The translations under genes and the position numbers were made by a program. From NCBI RefSeq assembly GCF_900157365.1, contig NZ_FUEZ01000003.1, positions 868,001 through 932,000 of the forward strand: DNA of 64,000 nt, written 5' to 3'. This stretch comes from Mycobacterium numidiamassiliense (lineage in GTDB: Bacteria; Actinomycetota; Actinomycetes; Mycobacteriales; Mycobacteriaceae). Within the stretch, counting starts at the first letter, position 1, and the number at the start of each line of letters is the position of its first letter. The notes below the pieces were generated by a model that worked only from the letters and a program-made list of their open reading frames with translations, did not search any database and had not been told where the DNA came from. Below, one piece after another: positions 47,268-56,280 of this stretch.

Positions 47268-47858
47268 TCAGCCCGCCGCGCGTTTTCTTTCGGCGGCATT
47301 TCTGGCCTCAGAAAGTTGATTGGCTTTGTTGTTATTCTCGACGTGAGAAATTAGTTGTTCCACGACCTGCACGCAGCCGAATAGGGCATATGCAAATCCG
47401 ATAAAAGGCACGGCAGTAAGTGCCCAGACGGCTCCATGAGGGAGCTTTAACACTAGCGGCCAAAGTATGCAAAGGGCCAGTGCGGCCAAGCTAGTGAAGA
47501 CTGACACCACAATTACAATTAGATAAGGTCGAATAGCCCCCCGTAATCCTCTAGGTAATTGGTTCAATAGCCTGACGTAGGCGGGACCGAAGACGCCCAC
47601 CAAAATCGTCATTGCCATTAAGACGAGGGATGTTAGAGTCGCCGCGACGGCTGATACCCCACCTAGAATGGCGGCTGTTGCATCGGCAACACGCGGACTA
47701 TACGTGGGTCCCGCAGCTATTGCAGTACCTACTATAATTCCCAGCCAAAAATCCCATGACAGAACGATAGAACCAACTGACGTGGCTACGGCGTTATACC
47801 AGGCTGTCTTTCGCCAGTTTGGTTGCGGATACTGGTCGGGGATCGGATCAACCATCAT
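47268..47858 (-). CDS. Four-helix membrane protein of unknown function (transposon cargo)
   Basis: 196 aa. Hydrophobic segments near residues 27-50 (VGSIVLSWDFWLGIIVGTAI), 62-90 (ILGGVSAVAATLTSLVLMAM), 110-133 (YLIVIVVSVFTSLAALALCI) and 140-162. A polar C-terminus follows (ISHVENNNKANQLSEARNAA). Its start overlaps the end of the upstream unknown gene by 11 bp, so the two form one unit. Noticeably AT-richer than the chromosome, indicating transfer from elsewhere. I do not recognise the family. Confidence 0.7.
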   Translation of the reverse strand: MMVDPIPDQYPQPNWRKTAWYNAVATSVGSIVLSWDFWLGIIVGTAIAAGPTYSPRVADATAAILGGVSAVAATLTSLVLMAMTILVGVFGPAYVRLLNQLPRGLRGAIRPYLIVIVVSVFTSLAALALCILWPLVLKLPHGAVWALTAVPFIGFAYALFGCVQVVEQLISHVENNNKANQLSEARNAAERKRAAG

Positions 47859-48690
47859 CCCCAGTCTCCTCGCTTTGGGTCTCGTCCGCTAGGCGTGACC
47901 TCAGGACGCTCTCGTCGACCTCGCCGGACTCAGTTGTCGGTGCCTCATCATGTAACTCCTCGGTACCGACGCGAGTGCTGAAGGATGTTTTGTGGGTGCC
48001 GTCGTCATCGGTCCTAACGCCCTCATACCGGCCGTCACCGTAACCTCGATCAATATGACTCTGGGTTTCAGATATGAAGTCAGAATTAATGTCGATGCCA
48101 TTCTGGTTCTCAAGTTCAATATTGGCGATCTCGGCCTCAGCGTTCTCCATAATCTTTTGGAGATTCCTTGCGTCTTGCCATCTCGGATTGGGCTTTCTAA
48201 CCGTAAGGCGCACTGCGGTTACCTTATCAACAGTCTCTAGCCAGCGCTGTAGGCTCTGCGTGCCCTTTCGGCTCTCAATAGACCAGCGGAGATCTTTTTG
48301 AGTGCGGCCCTCATTTAATATCTCCTCTAGAGCCGTAATAGCAGAATTTATAGGTATGTGGGTGCGCTCTTGTATGAAAGCGGTTAGCCGATCAATATTG
48401 ACGGCGAACGTCGTAGTTACTCCTCGCTGGGTGGTTTCATCCCTAAAATCCTTCGCCCCTTCGTCCCAAACCTCAGTTACGGCACCGTCCGCCACGAATC
48501 CGAGGCGCCCCGATAGCACGCCACCGTCGGTTTGCGTGCGGCCGATAATCCAGTCCCGACCACGACGGGTGACTCGGTTGCCGGGACTCAGTCTCGCGAT
48601 CAACGCCTCAGTCGGGCTCCCGAAGAGGCCCATTTGCGCCGGTGGGATGAATCGGACACCGTAGACGCGCCCCGTCCCGGTCTTCGCCAT
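47848..48690 (-). CDS. Unrecognised soluble protein (transposon cargo)
   Basis: 280 aa, starting AKTGTGRVYGVRFIPPAQMG. No motif I can name. The N-terminal half looks beta-rich (RDWIIGRTQTDGGVLSGRLG), the middle helical (RLTAFIQERTHIPINSAITA), and the last 70 residues are acidic and probably disordered (ELHDEAPTTESGEVDESVL). No membrane segment. The ATG at 48690 is preferred over the frame start at 48825, whose N-terminus is basic and unlike the rest. Co-transcribed with the following membrane protein. AT-rich. A sensor/effector pair is possible, but nothing in the sequence proves it. Confidence 0.65.
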   Translation of the reverse strand: MAKTGTGRVYGVRFIPPAQMGLFGSPTEALIARLSPGNRVTRRGRDWIIGRTQTDGGVLSGRLGFVADGAVTEVWDEGAKDFRDETTQRGVTTTFAVNIDRLTAFIQERTHIPINSAITALEEILNEGRTQKDLRWSIESRKGTQSLQRWLETVDKVTAVRLTVRKPNPRWQDARNLQKIMENAEAEIANIELENQNGIDINSDFISETQSHIDRGYGDGRYEGVRTDDDGTHKTSFSTRVGTEELHDEAPTTESGEVDESVLRSRLADETQSEETGDDG

Positions 48691-48839
48691 ACGCCGCAGC
48701 TTAATGGTCGCAGAAGCGGCCAGTGTGTCGATTTTCGGAGTGTTGCAACACGGACGAATTGCTTTCGTTACCGCGCGTGGCCCACCAACACTTCGGCGAC
48801 GGGAGCGTCTTTCAAGCGTCAACATTCAAACTGACCTTT

Positions 48840-48865
48840 TCAAACTGACCCACTACCGCAAACAC
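48840..48865 (-). repeat. Right terminal inverted repeat and target duplication
   Basis: TCAAACTGACCCACTACC (48840-48857) is the perfect inverse of the left end. It is followed by GCAAACAC (48858-48865), the second copy of the target duplication. A partial extra copy of the repeat core, TCAAACTGACC, sits just inside at 48826-48836. Confidence 0.92.
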
Positions 48866-48923
48866 CGGCGGCACGGTTTTGCGCGACCGTGTTTGCACTG
48901 GTCAGCGCGCCACTTCAGGCCCC

Positions 48924-49532
48924 TCAGGCACCCGCCGATTCGATCGTCGCCGCGGCAGCCCTGCCCTGGGCGCGCTGCACGTGCAAAAACCCGTCGACGG
49001 CCGCGAGCGCACACTCCCGGTAGTCGAAGTCCGGCAGGGTGGACAACCGACCCAGCACCACCGGCCCGATCAGCAGGGCGATGGCCCGGGATCGGTCTAC
49101 TTCGCCCAATTCGGCCGCTTCCGGGCTGTCGAACAGCTCGTCGAATGGGGCCGCGTACTGCTGGGCAATGCGTTCGCGCAGTGTGGTGATCGAGGTGCTG
49201 TCCGCAGAGCGGGCATGACGTGGTTCGGGCAAGCCGTCCAGATCGCGGCCCAGCGACAACCAGGACATCGCCGTCATAAGAGCAGGCGCCTGGGCCACAT
49301 TCTCGGCCTGCTCCAGCACCAGCGCGACCAGCCGATCGCGCAGCGTGCCCTCGGCCGGCGGTGTCGGCGACGGCGGGATCAGGCTGTTGAACGCCGCTGC
49401 CAGCAGGTCATTTCCGCTCGGGAAGTGGCGATACAGGGTCGCCCTCGCAACGTTGGCGGTACGCGTGACCGCATCGACGGTCACCGCACTGGGACCCCCA
49501 GCACGCAGCAGCGTGGCGGCCGCTTCCAGCAA
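48924..49532 (-). CDS. TetR-family repressor of the adjacent MFS pump
   Basis: At least 202 aa. Helix-turn-helix: AVTVDAVTRTANVARATLYR. The listed TTG start begins inside helix 1; the coding-looking frame continues upstream (AEASTDPRPARSRAR) to about 49581, where GGGAGGTG provides a good ribosome-binding site, but only GTC or ATC codons are available as start. So the N-terminus is unresolved. Divergent from the efflux gene at 49676 with two dyads between them. Likely an autoregulated repressor that responds to a pump substrate. Confidence 0.85.
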   Translation of the reverse strand: MLEAAATLLRAGGPSAVTVDAVTRTANVARATLYRHFPSGNDLLAAAFNSLIPPSPTPPAEGTLRDRLVALVLEQAENVAQAPALMTAMSWLSLGRDLDGLPEPRHARSADSTSITTLRERIAQQYAAPFDELFDSPEAAELGEVDRSRAIALLIGPVVLGRLSTLPDFDYRECALAAVDGFLHVQRAQGRAAAATIESAGA

Positions 49533-49607
49533 ACGCGCCCGTGAGCGCGCCGGCCGCGGATCCGTACTCGCCTCGGCGATTGTGACCCACCTCCCGGTTT
49601 GGAAACG

Positions 49608-49640
49608 AGACTATCGGTCTACCTACAAGACCATTGGTCT
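49608..49640. promoter_or_regulatory. Double TetR operator
   Basis: Two 13-bp dyads 20 bp apart: AGAC-TATCG-GTCT (49608-49620) and AGACC-ATT-GGTCT (49628-49640). They lie between tetR and the MFS gene and share the half-site AGAC/GTCT, as expected for two TetR dimers on neighbouring turns. Confidence 0.65.
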
Positions 49641-49675
49641 CAAATCTTGTACGCCGCCCAAAGGAGGCGCCTCTT

Positions 49676-51256
49676 ATGGTCGATATTCTCGTTCAGCCTG
49701 ACCAGCGTACTGATCAGGTGAGCATCGGCGATAGCCCCAGAGCGCGAGCTTGGACGCTGGCCGTGGCTTGCATGGGCGTGGCGCTGGTGGTCGCATCGAT
49801 GACGGCGCTGAACACCGCACTCGGCGACCTCGCGGTGGCCACCTCGGCAACGCAGTCGCAACTGAACTGGATCGTCGATGGGTACACCGTCGCGCTGGCC
49901 TGCCTGCTGCTGCCCGCCGGCGCGCTCGGCGACCGCTACGGCCGGCGGGGGGCGCTGCTCATCGGGTTGCTGATTTTCGCGCTCGGCTCCGCGGCCCCGG
50001 CGCTATTGCACGACCCCGTGCAGATCATCGTGGGACGCGCGATCGCGGGGATCGGCGCCGCGTTCGTGATGCCCGCGACGCTGTCGCTGCTGACCGTGGC
50101 CTATCCGAAAGACGAGCGGATGAAGGCCGTCGGCATCTGGGCCGGCACCGCCGGCTCCGGCGGTGTGTTCGGGCTGATCGGTTCTGGCCTGCTGCTTCGC
50201 TTTTGGGATTGGCACGCGATCTTCTGGTCACTGAGCATCGCGGGCCTGGTGATCTTCGTCTTGGCGTGCACCGTCGCGCCCTCGCGCGACAAGACCGCTC
50301 CCCGAATCGATTCGCTCGGCGCGATGCTGATCGGTGCGGCCGTCGCGATCGCGGTGGCCGCGATTCTGGAAGCACCCGATCGGGGCTGGAGCGATCCCCT
50401 GGTCTGGGGCGGCATTGCCGCTGGCGTGGTGATCGCGGCGGTGTTCGGTGTCGTCGAATTGCGTAGGAGATTCCCGCTTCTCGACGTACGGCTGTTTGGC
50501 GATCCCTTTTTCGCCACCGGGGTGGCCACGATCGTGATCCTGTTCGGCGCCACATTCGGCTTCTTTTATATCGGCATGCAGTACGTCCAGCAGATCATGG
50601 GCTACTCGCCGTTGAAGACCGCGATCGCCTTCGCCCCGTTCATGGTGCCCTTGGGCATCTTCTCGGCGCTGTCGTTCTGGTATGTCCCGAAACTAGGCCT
50701 GCGACTCGTGCTGTTCATCGGCACGCTGCTGATGGCGATCGGCTTTGGCTGCGTCTGCAGCCTGGGCCTGCACTCGACCTATGCCGACTTCACCTGGCCC
50801 ACACTGATTCTCGCCACCGGCATCGGAATATGCACGGCACCAACCACTTCAGCGATCATGGGCGCCGTCCCAGACGAAAAGCAGGGAGTCGCTTCGGCCG
50901 TCAACGACACCTCACGCGAGATGGGTGGGGCGCTGGGCATCGCCGTGGCCGGTTCGGTGCTGGCCGGCCAGTATTCTCACCAACTTACCCCGATGTTGGC
51001 GGCCTTCCCCGCGGCCGTCCGCGGCCCGGCCACCGACTCGCTGGCCAAGGCGGTCGAGGTGGCCGGCAAGCTGGGACCGCAAGGCGCCAAGCTCGCCGAG
51101 GTCAGCAAGGCCGCATTCCTGACGGCCATGCATGCTTCCACGATCGCGATGGCCGTGATCGTCGGCGTGGCAGCGATTTTGATCGGGCTGTGGGCTCCCG
51201 GCCGTGACGGCGAGCAGCTGCGCCTTATCCGCCGGATACGCTCCGGTCGCGGATAG
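49676..51256 (+). CDS. MFS drug/proton antiporter, DHA2 (14-helix) type
   Basis: 526 aa, EmrB/QacA-like. Motif A between helices 2 and 3: GALGDRYGRRGALLIG. Motif C-like glycine-rich region in helix 5: GIWAGTAGSGGVFGLIGSGL. The conserved start ASMTALNTALGDLAVATSAT fits helix 1 of DHA2 pumps. ATG at 49676 follows AGGAGG; the frame start at 49634 is upstream of it. Regulated by the divergent TetR. It sits beside mftG, but nothing links it to mycofactocin export. Confidence 0.9.
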   Translation: MVDILVQPDQRTDQVSIGDSPRARAWTLAVACMGVALVVASMTALNTALGDLAVATSATQSQLNWIVDGYTVALACLLLPAGALGDRYGRRGALLIGLLIFALGSAAPALLHDPVQIIVGRAIAGIGAAFVMPATLSLLTVAYPKDERMKAVGIWAGTAGSGGVFGLIGSGLLLRFWDWHAIFWSLSIAGLVIFVLACTVAPSRDKTAPRIDSLGAMLIGAAVAIAVAAILEAPDRGWSDPLVWGGIAAGVVIAAVFGVVELRRRFPLLDVRLFGDPFFATGVATIVILFGATFGFFYIGMQYVQQIMGYSPLKTAIAFAPFMVPLGIFSALSFWYVPKLGLRLVLFIGTLLMAIGFGCVCSLGLHSTYADFTWPTLILATGIGICTAPTTSAIMGAVPDEKQGVASAVNDTSREMGGALGIAVAGSVLAGQYSHQLTPMLAAFPAAVRGPATDSLAKAVEVAGKLGPQGAKLAEVSKAAFLTAMHASTIAMAVIVGVAAILIGLWAPGRDGEQLRLIRRIRSGRG

Positions 51257-51273
51257 CGGACCGAAAAAACCGC

Positions 51274-52746
51274 TCAGCCAACGAATTGCGCGGCGCGATG
51301 GCCGAGCATCACGATCGTCGCATGCGGTCCGCGGCTGGTGATGTTCGGCAGAATGGAGCCGTCGATCACCCACAAGTTCTCGATCCCGCGCACCCGGCAC
51401 CGATGATCGACGACGGCCCGGGGGTCGCCGTCGACGCCCATCGGGGCACTGGCACACAGGTGTTGCGACGTCGCCCACTGCGGTGACCCGACATGTGTCG
51501 CCGCACCAGCGAGTTCGCGAGCCAGTTCGCTGCCCCGGCGCAACGCAGCGACATCGTCAGGTTCACTGTCGTAGTGGTGCTCAATGCGCGGCGGCACACC
51601 GGGATCCGGCGAGAGCAGGGTGATGCGCCCCCGCGCTCGCGGCTGCATCAGTGCCACCCCGATGTGCGGCCAGTCGGGATGCCCCGGGGTGCCGTCGCCG
51701 GTCATCGCGACGAAGCCGCCGGTGTATGGCCTGATCTCGATGTCGTCGGTGCTGAGCACCACCTCGAGCACCGGCCGTCCGGTGGCGACCGTCCAGTTGG
51801 TCGGCAACACCCATTCGGGGTGATCGCTGCAATACCTGCCGACCGGAAGGGGCGCCACCACCGGCACGCCCGCAGCCCGCAACATTGCCTCGTCGCCGAC
51901 CCCGGACAGCATGAGCAGATGAGCTGATTGAATTGCACCGCTGCACAACACGATTCGATCGGCACTGAGGCTGATCGGGCCCTGCGGACCGAGCGCGTCG
52001 ACACCCACCGCGCAGGCCCCATCGAAACGCAATTCCATGGCCTGGGTGCGCGCCAGCAACGTCAGGTTTGGTCGCTGCAGGGCCGGGATCAGATATCCGG
52101 CACCCGATCCGATGCGCACACCGTCGACGATGTTGAGCGGGACAGCTCCCACACCCGAAACCGGCCGGGGCCCGCAGTCGTTGAGGTCGGCGATCCATCC
52201 GAACCCGGCCCGCTGCGCGGCGGATACGAAAGCCTCTGTGACACCTGTCATTTCACGAGTACGGCGGACGCGGATGGGCCCTTTGTCGCCGTGTGCGGGA
52301 CCGGTGAAATCAAGGTCGGTCTCGATGGCGCGGAAGTGGTCGACGACGTCGGACCAGGCCCAGCCGTCAATCGCGGTCCGGTCGAAATCTCGCGGCAGAC
52401 CGCGGCAGAAGTAACCGCCGTTGATTGCACCCGAGCCGCCGACGGCCGCCCCCCGCACGATAGGCGCCAGGCGAACCGGCCGATCGGTGAGCTGGGTCTC
52501 GTATCGCTGGACCAGCGGGCTGCCGGCCCCGATCGGCAGCTGCAAACCATTGGCGGTCTGGGCCAGCAAGCCCGGTTCGGACGGGTCGGGGCCCGCCTCG
52601 ATGACCGTCACCGTGCGGCTGGGATCAGCGGAAAGGCGTTCGGCGACAACCGATCCAGCACTGCCGGCGCCAACGATCAGCACATCGCTGTGCGAGGCGG
52701 CTGCGGTCAAGGCGGGGCTAGGTCCGGATCTGCGGTTTGAGTGCAC
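51274..52746 (-). CDS. mftG: Mycofactocin-associated GMC dehydrogenase
   Basis: 490-aa GMC-family flavoprotein. FAD motif [18 protein letters not shown], the GMC segment [17 protein letters not shown], and the C-terminal catalytic region with [20 protein letters not shown] and [15 protein letters not shown]. In mycobacteria MftG is required for reoxidation of mycofactocinol with electrons passed to respiration. The GTG at 52746 overlaps mftF by 29 bp; a TTG at 52710, just after the mftF stop, would give 478 aa and may be the true start. Synteny counterpart Rv0697. Confidence 0.92.
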   Translation of the reverse strand: MHSNRRSGPSPALTAAASHSDVLIVGAGSAGSVVAERLSADPSRTVTVIEAGPDPSEPGLLAQTANGLQLPIGAGSPLVQRYETQLTDRPVRLAPIVRGAAVGGSGAINGGYFCRGLPRDFDRTAIDGWAWSDVVDHFRAIETDLDFTGPAHGDKGPIRVRRTREMTGVTEAFVSAAQRAGFGWIADLNDCGPRPVSGVGAVPLNIVDGVRIGSGAGYLIPALQRPNLTLLARTQAMELRFDGACAVGVDALGPQGPISLSADRIVLCSGAIQSAHLLMLSGVGDEAMLRAAGVPVVAPLPVGRYCSDHPEWVLPTNWTVATGRPVLEVVLSTDDIEIRPYTGGFVAMTGDGTPGHPDWPHIGVALMQPRARGRITLLSPDPGVPPRIEHHYDSEPDDVAALRRGSELARELAGAATHVGSPQWATSQHLCASAPMGVDGDPRAVVDHRCRVRGIENLWVIDGSILPNITSRGPHATIVMLGHRAAQFVG

Positions 52747-54130
52747 GAAGGTTGCGCTCGCGCAGCACGCCCCACCACAGACCGAGGCCGTAGGCCAGGT
52801 CGTCCACGCGCTTGAGCAACAGATAGGTCAGCAGCCCGATCGGCTCCGCATCATCGCCGCTGCCGTCCCGGCGGCGCAGCCAGTCCACCACGCCGTCCAT
52901 GACGGCCGCGACCACCAGGACCCGTCTGCAGTGGCGCGAGGTGAGAGCCGCGAGCAATGCCAGCGGCCAGTAGTGCCGGCACAGCGCCGAGGCCAGTTGC
53001 AAGGCCGCCGACCACAAGCCGCGGGTCGCTATCACCGCAACGTCGCCGAGCGAGGTCTCGGCCCCGCGCATGGCCTTGGCGATCCGGCGACCGGTCAGCA
53101 GCGCGACCACGATCGAGGCCAGCTGGGACAGGCTGGTCCCGACGGCCATGAGTATCCAGGCCATCAGCGCCCAGCCTGAGATCACCACCGGGGCCGTCTT
53201 GTCCGGATGGCGCACCGATAGCGGAGCCGCCGAACCACCGTAGAATGCCTTGCGCGCCAGCCAGTCTCGCAATTGAATGCGGTGGTCGTGAGCGACCAGC
53301 GCGATCGGCTCGTAACGCAGGCGAGCACCGGCCTCGATCAACCGCCAGCACAGGTCGACGTCCTCGCCGGACTGCATGCTCTCGTCGAACCCGCCGACTT
53401 CCGTGATGGCCGAGCGTCGGCAGATGATCGCCGCGCTGGGCACGTAGGACACCGTGCTGTGGGGTAACACCGGCGCCTCGCGCTGTCCGAGGTCCAGTGA
53501 CGAGTGCACCGCCTCATAGCGGGCCACCAGGTTCTCGCTGTGCGCCAGGCCGATGATGCGCGGGGCGACCAGGGCGACGGTGGGGTCGCAGAAATGGCCG
53601 AGCAGGGCCTCGAGCCAGCCCCGGCGCGGCGAGACGTCGGAGTCCAGGAAGGCGACGAATGCGGTGGTGCAGGCCGCCAGGCCGGTGTTGCGCGCCGCCG
53701 CCGGGCCCTTGCTGCGGGTGTGCCGGAGCACCTCGATGTCGCAATGCGCGCCGGCCAGGTCGTCCGGCGTGACGGGGAACGCCGAACCGTCGTCCACCAC
53801 GATGACCCGCAGTCCGCGCAGTTGACTGAGCAAGCGCCGTACACCAGAAATGTTGTCCCGCACCGGGATTACCACAGTCACGTCGCGGTGGGACGGGCCG
53901 CCGGCCGGCCGTGGATGCGCCACCGTGGCGTCCAGCAGGGTGCGGGCCAATTGAGCGCTGATGTCGTCGCGTACCTTCAGTCGGCCGTCCGACAGCATGC
54001 CCTGGGCCGCGGGAGCCAACTTGAGCAGCCGGGTCGGCGAGCCCCCGAGCAGGGCAGAGCCATCGCCGAGCACTCGGACACGGCGATCGACCTGGACGGC
54101 GAATCCGTCCGGCAATCGGGGCTGACTCAT
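52718..54130 (-). CDS. mftF: Mycofactocin glycosyltransferase
   Basis: 470 aa. GT2 domain: [20 protein letters not shown], the DxD-type motif [18 protein letters not shown], and [20 protein letters not shown]. Hydrophobic helices near the C-terminus anchor it to the membrane. MftF adds beta-1,4-glucose chains to the cofactor. ATG at 54130 overlaps the mftE stop as ATGA; the longer frame is read-through over mftE. Counterpart Rv0696. Confidence 0.95.
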   Translation of the reverse strand: MSQPRLPDGFAVQVDRRVRVLGDGSALLGGSPTRLLKLAPAAQGMLSDGRLKVRDDISAQLARTLLDATVAHPRPAGGPSHRDVTVVIPVRDNISGVRRLLSQLRGLRVIVVDDGSAFPVTPDDLAGAHCDIEVLRHTRSKGPAAARNTGLAACTTAFVAFLDSDVSPRRGWLEALLGHFCDPTVALVAPRIIGLAHSENLVARYEAVHSSLDLGQREAPVLPHSTVSYVPSAAIICRRSAITEVGGFDESMQSGEDVDLCWRLIEAGARLRYEPIALVAHDHRIQLRDWLARKAFYGGSAAPLSVRHPDKTAPVVISGWALMAWILMAVGTSLSQLASIVVALLTGRRIAKAMRGAETSLGDVAVIATRGLWSAALQLASALCRHYWPLALLAALTSRHCRRVLVVAAVMDGVVDWLRRRDGSGDDAEPIGLLTYLLLKRVDDLAYGLGLWWGVLRERNLRALKPQIRT

Positions 54131-54870
54131 GTCAGCATCCCGCCGGGGTCGGGTGACCACCGGCCGACGCGACGCACACAGTCGTCGACCATCTCGGAGA
54201 AGATGCGCTTGCCCTCGGCCGCGGTCGCGGTGGTCGGGTCGCCCAGCACGCCGACGGGGCTGACCGCCTCGACTCCGCCGCGGCGCATCGACGGCAGTAG
54301 TTCGGGCAGCGGCGACCGGTTGCCGGCGAGCCACCGGTCGGTCCGCACATCGCCCGGCGAGATATGCAGCAACACCGATGTTTCGGTGTGGCCGGCGTGG
54401 GCGTCACCACCGACGGCGATGCACGGGCACCACGAGGCGTCGCGGCCTTCGGCACGCAACTGCGCGGCCGCGGTGTGCAGCGCGCTGACATTGCCGCCGT
54501 GGCCGTTGACGAACACCAGACGCTGGACCCAGGACGCAGCCGACCTGCCGTACTCGACCAGCAGCATTGTCAGGGCATCGGTGCCGATGGAGATCGTTCC
54601 GGAGAAACTTTGGTGCTCGCCGCTGGCGCCGTAGGCGATGGCCGGCGCGACCAACCACTCCTGCCCGAGGCGGGCGTGCAGACTCGTCCCCGCCCCTCGC
54701 GCGACGGCGGTCGCGATGCGGGTGTCGGTGTCCAACGGCAAGTGCGGACCGTGCTGCTCGGTCGACCCCAGCGGGATCAGAATCGACGGCGGGGTGCCTA
54801 ATAGCTGGCTCGACGTCGCAGTTCCTAATTCGCCGAGTACGGCCACTCGGTGATGGTAGGCCGAATTCAC
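54127..54870 (-). CDS. mftE: Mycofactocin precursor peptidase (creatininase family)
   Basis: 247-aa metalloprotease. Metal-binding segment [20 protein letters not shown], then [14 protein letters not shown]. It releases the C-terminal Val-Tyr-derived unit after MftC has modified MftA. The GTG start has only a weak ribosome-binding site and follows a 220-bp gap after mftD, so mftE-mftF-mftG may have their own promoter. Counterpart Rv0695. Confidence 0.95.
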   Translation of the reverse strand: MNSAYHHRVAVLGELGTATSSQLLGTPPSILIPLGSTEQHGPHLPLDTDTRIATAVARGAGTSLHARLGQEWLVAPAIAYGASGEHQSFSGTISIGTDALTMLLVEYGRSAASWVQRLVFVNGHGGNVSALHTAAAQLRAEGRDASWCPCIAVGGDAHAGHTETSVLLHISPGDVRTDRWLAGNRSPLPELLPSMRRGGVEAVSPVGVLGDPTTATAAEGKRIFSEMVDDCVRRVGRWSPDPGGMLT

Positions 54871-55090
54871 CTGGCGTGCACCAATTGTTGCGCCTTCAAA
54901 GTTATTTTTTTTCTGGGCCGTTCATAGAACGGCTGAAATTCGGCTCGTCCGTCACGGTTGCCACGCGTATAACAATTTTCGCTGACGTCATTGTGCTCGC
55001 TACCCGCCCCGATCGCCAGTCCTCGACTGGCGAATTTTCCGCCGGTTTACAACTCGGTAAAGCTGCCCCACTTAGCCGGAATTGTGTGGG
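54871..55090. other. AT-rich gap between mftD and mftE with a perfect hairpin
   Basis: 220 bp, much AT-richer than its neighbours, without a gene. It contains a T8 run (54905-54912) and the perfect hairpin GCCGTTC-ATA-GAACGGC (54917-54933). On the transcribed (minus) strand the hairpin is followed by an A-run, so it is not a standard terminator; an operator or internal promoter for mftEFG is more likely. Confidence 0.45.
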
Positions 55091-56278
55091 CTAACCCTCG
55101 CCGGCAGGCACGCCGAGTGCCCGGGTGAATCCAGCCGGCACGAGAACGTCGTCGGGGCGTAGGTCGTGAACAGAACCGTGGCCGAGACCCGACAGCGCCG
55201 AGTCGATACCTCCACGCAGAATGTCGAGGACGTTTTCGACACCGGTCTGCCCGCCCGCGGCGAGGCCCCACAGGTACGCGCGGCCGATCATCACGGCCCG
55301 CGCCCCGAGCGCCACCGCCTTGACGACGTCGCCGCCGCGGCGGATGCCACCGTCCAGCAACACCTCGACCTGGTCGCCGACGGCAGCCGAGATCGCGGGT
55401 AGCGCGCGAATCGACGCCGGTGTGCCGTCCAGGTTGTTGCCACCGTGGTTCGACACCGATATCGCCGAAACACCGGCATCCACAGCCCTTTTCGCGTCAT
55501 CGACGCGCATCACGCCCTTGAGCATGAACGGCCCGCCCCACAGCTCGCGCAGCCAGGCGATGTCTTCCCAGGTCGGCGGTGGCGTGCCCATCCACTCTCC
55601 GTAGGCGGCGAAGAAGGGAGGTCCGGGCTCGCCGCGCCGTCCCTGGTTCGGTACCCGCAGGTCCGGTGGCCGCAGCGTCTTGCCGAACTTCCACAGCCAC
55701 CGGGGCTTGAAGACCGCCTCCGGGGACAACCGCAGGATGGTCCGCAGGTTCATCTCCTCCGGGATCGCGGGGCTGCCCCAGTCCCGGCCGTGCGAGAACG
55801 ACCAGTCGGTGGTGACGATCAACCCGACCGCTCCGGCCGCTCGCGCGCGCTCCACCCGCTCGGCGATCGCATCGCGCCCGCCGAGCCAGTACACCTGGAA
55901 GAAGACCTTGGGGTTCGCGGCGATGACCTCTTCGATCGGCTTGCTGGCGAACGACGAAAGTCCCATCGCCGTTCCGCGCGCCGCCGCAGCCCTGGCGACC
56001 GCCACTTCACCCTCGGGATCGACCGCCTGGACACCGGTCGGAGAAATAACCACCGGAAGCGAAATATCCTGCCCCATAACCGTGGTCGACAGGTCACGTT
56101 TCTCCAGCGCCCCAATGACGTGCGGGGCGAATCCAAGCTCGCTGAAGGCTTCGACGTTGTCGGAGACTGTGATTCCCTTTTCGCTTGCCGAAATAAGGGA
56201 GGAATACACGGATTTCGGTAGCCGCCGCTTTGCCCGTTGCTGCGCGATGGCGACCGTTTCGAACCATTCGGCGGCCAT
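55091..56278 (-). CDS. mftD: Mycofactocin biosynthesis FMN-dependent deaminase/oxidase
   Basis: 395-aa member of the FMN-dependent alpha-hydroxyacid dehydrogenase family (once called lldD1). FMN-binding segments: LPVVISPTGVQAVDPEGEVA, the catalytic His in ISVSNHGGNNLDGTPA, and DGGIRRGGDVVKAVALGARA. MftD oxidises the cleaved AHDP to pre-mycofactocin, creating the redox-active alpha-keto amide. ATG at 56278 lies 2 bp after the mftC stop and gives the family N-terminus AAEWFETVAIAQQRAKRRLP. Counterpart Rv0694. Confidence 0.95.
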   Translation of the reverse strand: MAAEWFETVAIAQQRAKRRLPKSVYSSLISASEKGITVSDNVEAFSELGFAPHVIGALEKRDLSTTVMGQDISLPVVISPTGVQAVDPEGEVAVARAAAARGTAMGLSSFASKPIEEVIAANPKVFFQVYWLGGRDAIAERVERARAAGAVGLIVTTDWSFSHGRDWGSPAIPEEMNLRTILRLSPEAVFKPRWLWKFGKTLRPPDLRVPNQGRRGEPGPPFFAAYGEWMGTPPPTWEDIAWLRELWGGPFMLKGVMRVDDAKRAVDAGVSAISVSNHGGNNLDGTPASIRALPAISAAVGDQVEVLLDGGIRRGGDVVKAVALGARAVMIGRAYLWGLAAGGQTGVENVLDILRGGIDSALSGLGHGSVHDLRPDDVLVPAGFTRALGVPAGEG

Positions 56279-56280
56279 TG

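Larger units (their letters stand above)
44771..48857. mobile_element. Complete IS1-family transposon with cargo genes (4,087 bp)
   Basis: The two ends are perfect 18-bp inverted repeats: GGTAGTGGGTCAGTTTGA at 44771-44788 and its reverse complement at 48840-48857. The element is flanked by an exact 8-bp direct repeat GCAAACAC (44763-44770 and 48858-48865). An 8-9-bp duplication and GG...TG ends fit the IS1 family. Contents in order: HicB-like gene (+), ParA-type ATPase (-), repeat/palindrome cluster, DDE transposase (+), membrane protein (-), unknown protein (-). The right half is clearly AT-richer than the chromosome. Classical IS1-family members are below about 1 kb to 1.5 kb, so this one is large because of its cargo. 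It looks intact and recent. Confidence 0.9.

Noticed and set aside
54905..54933. Rho-independent terminator between mftD and mftE
   Set aside because: The T-run precedes rather than follows the hairpin on the plus strand, and on the transcribed strand an A-run follows the stem.
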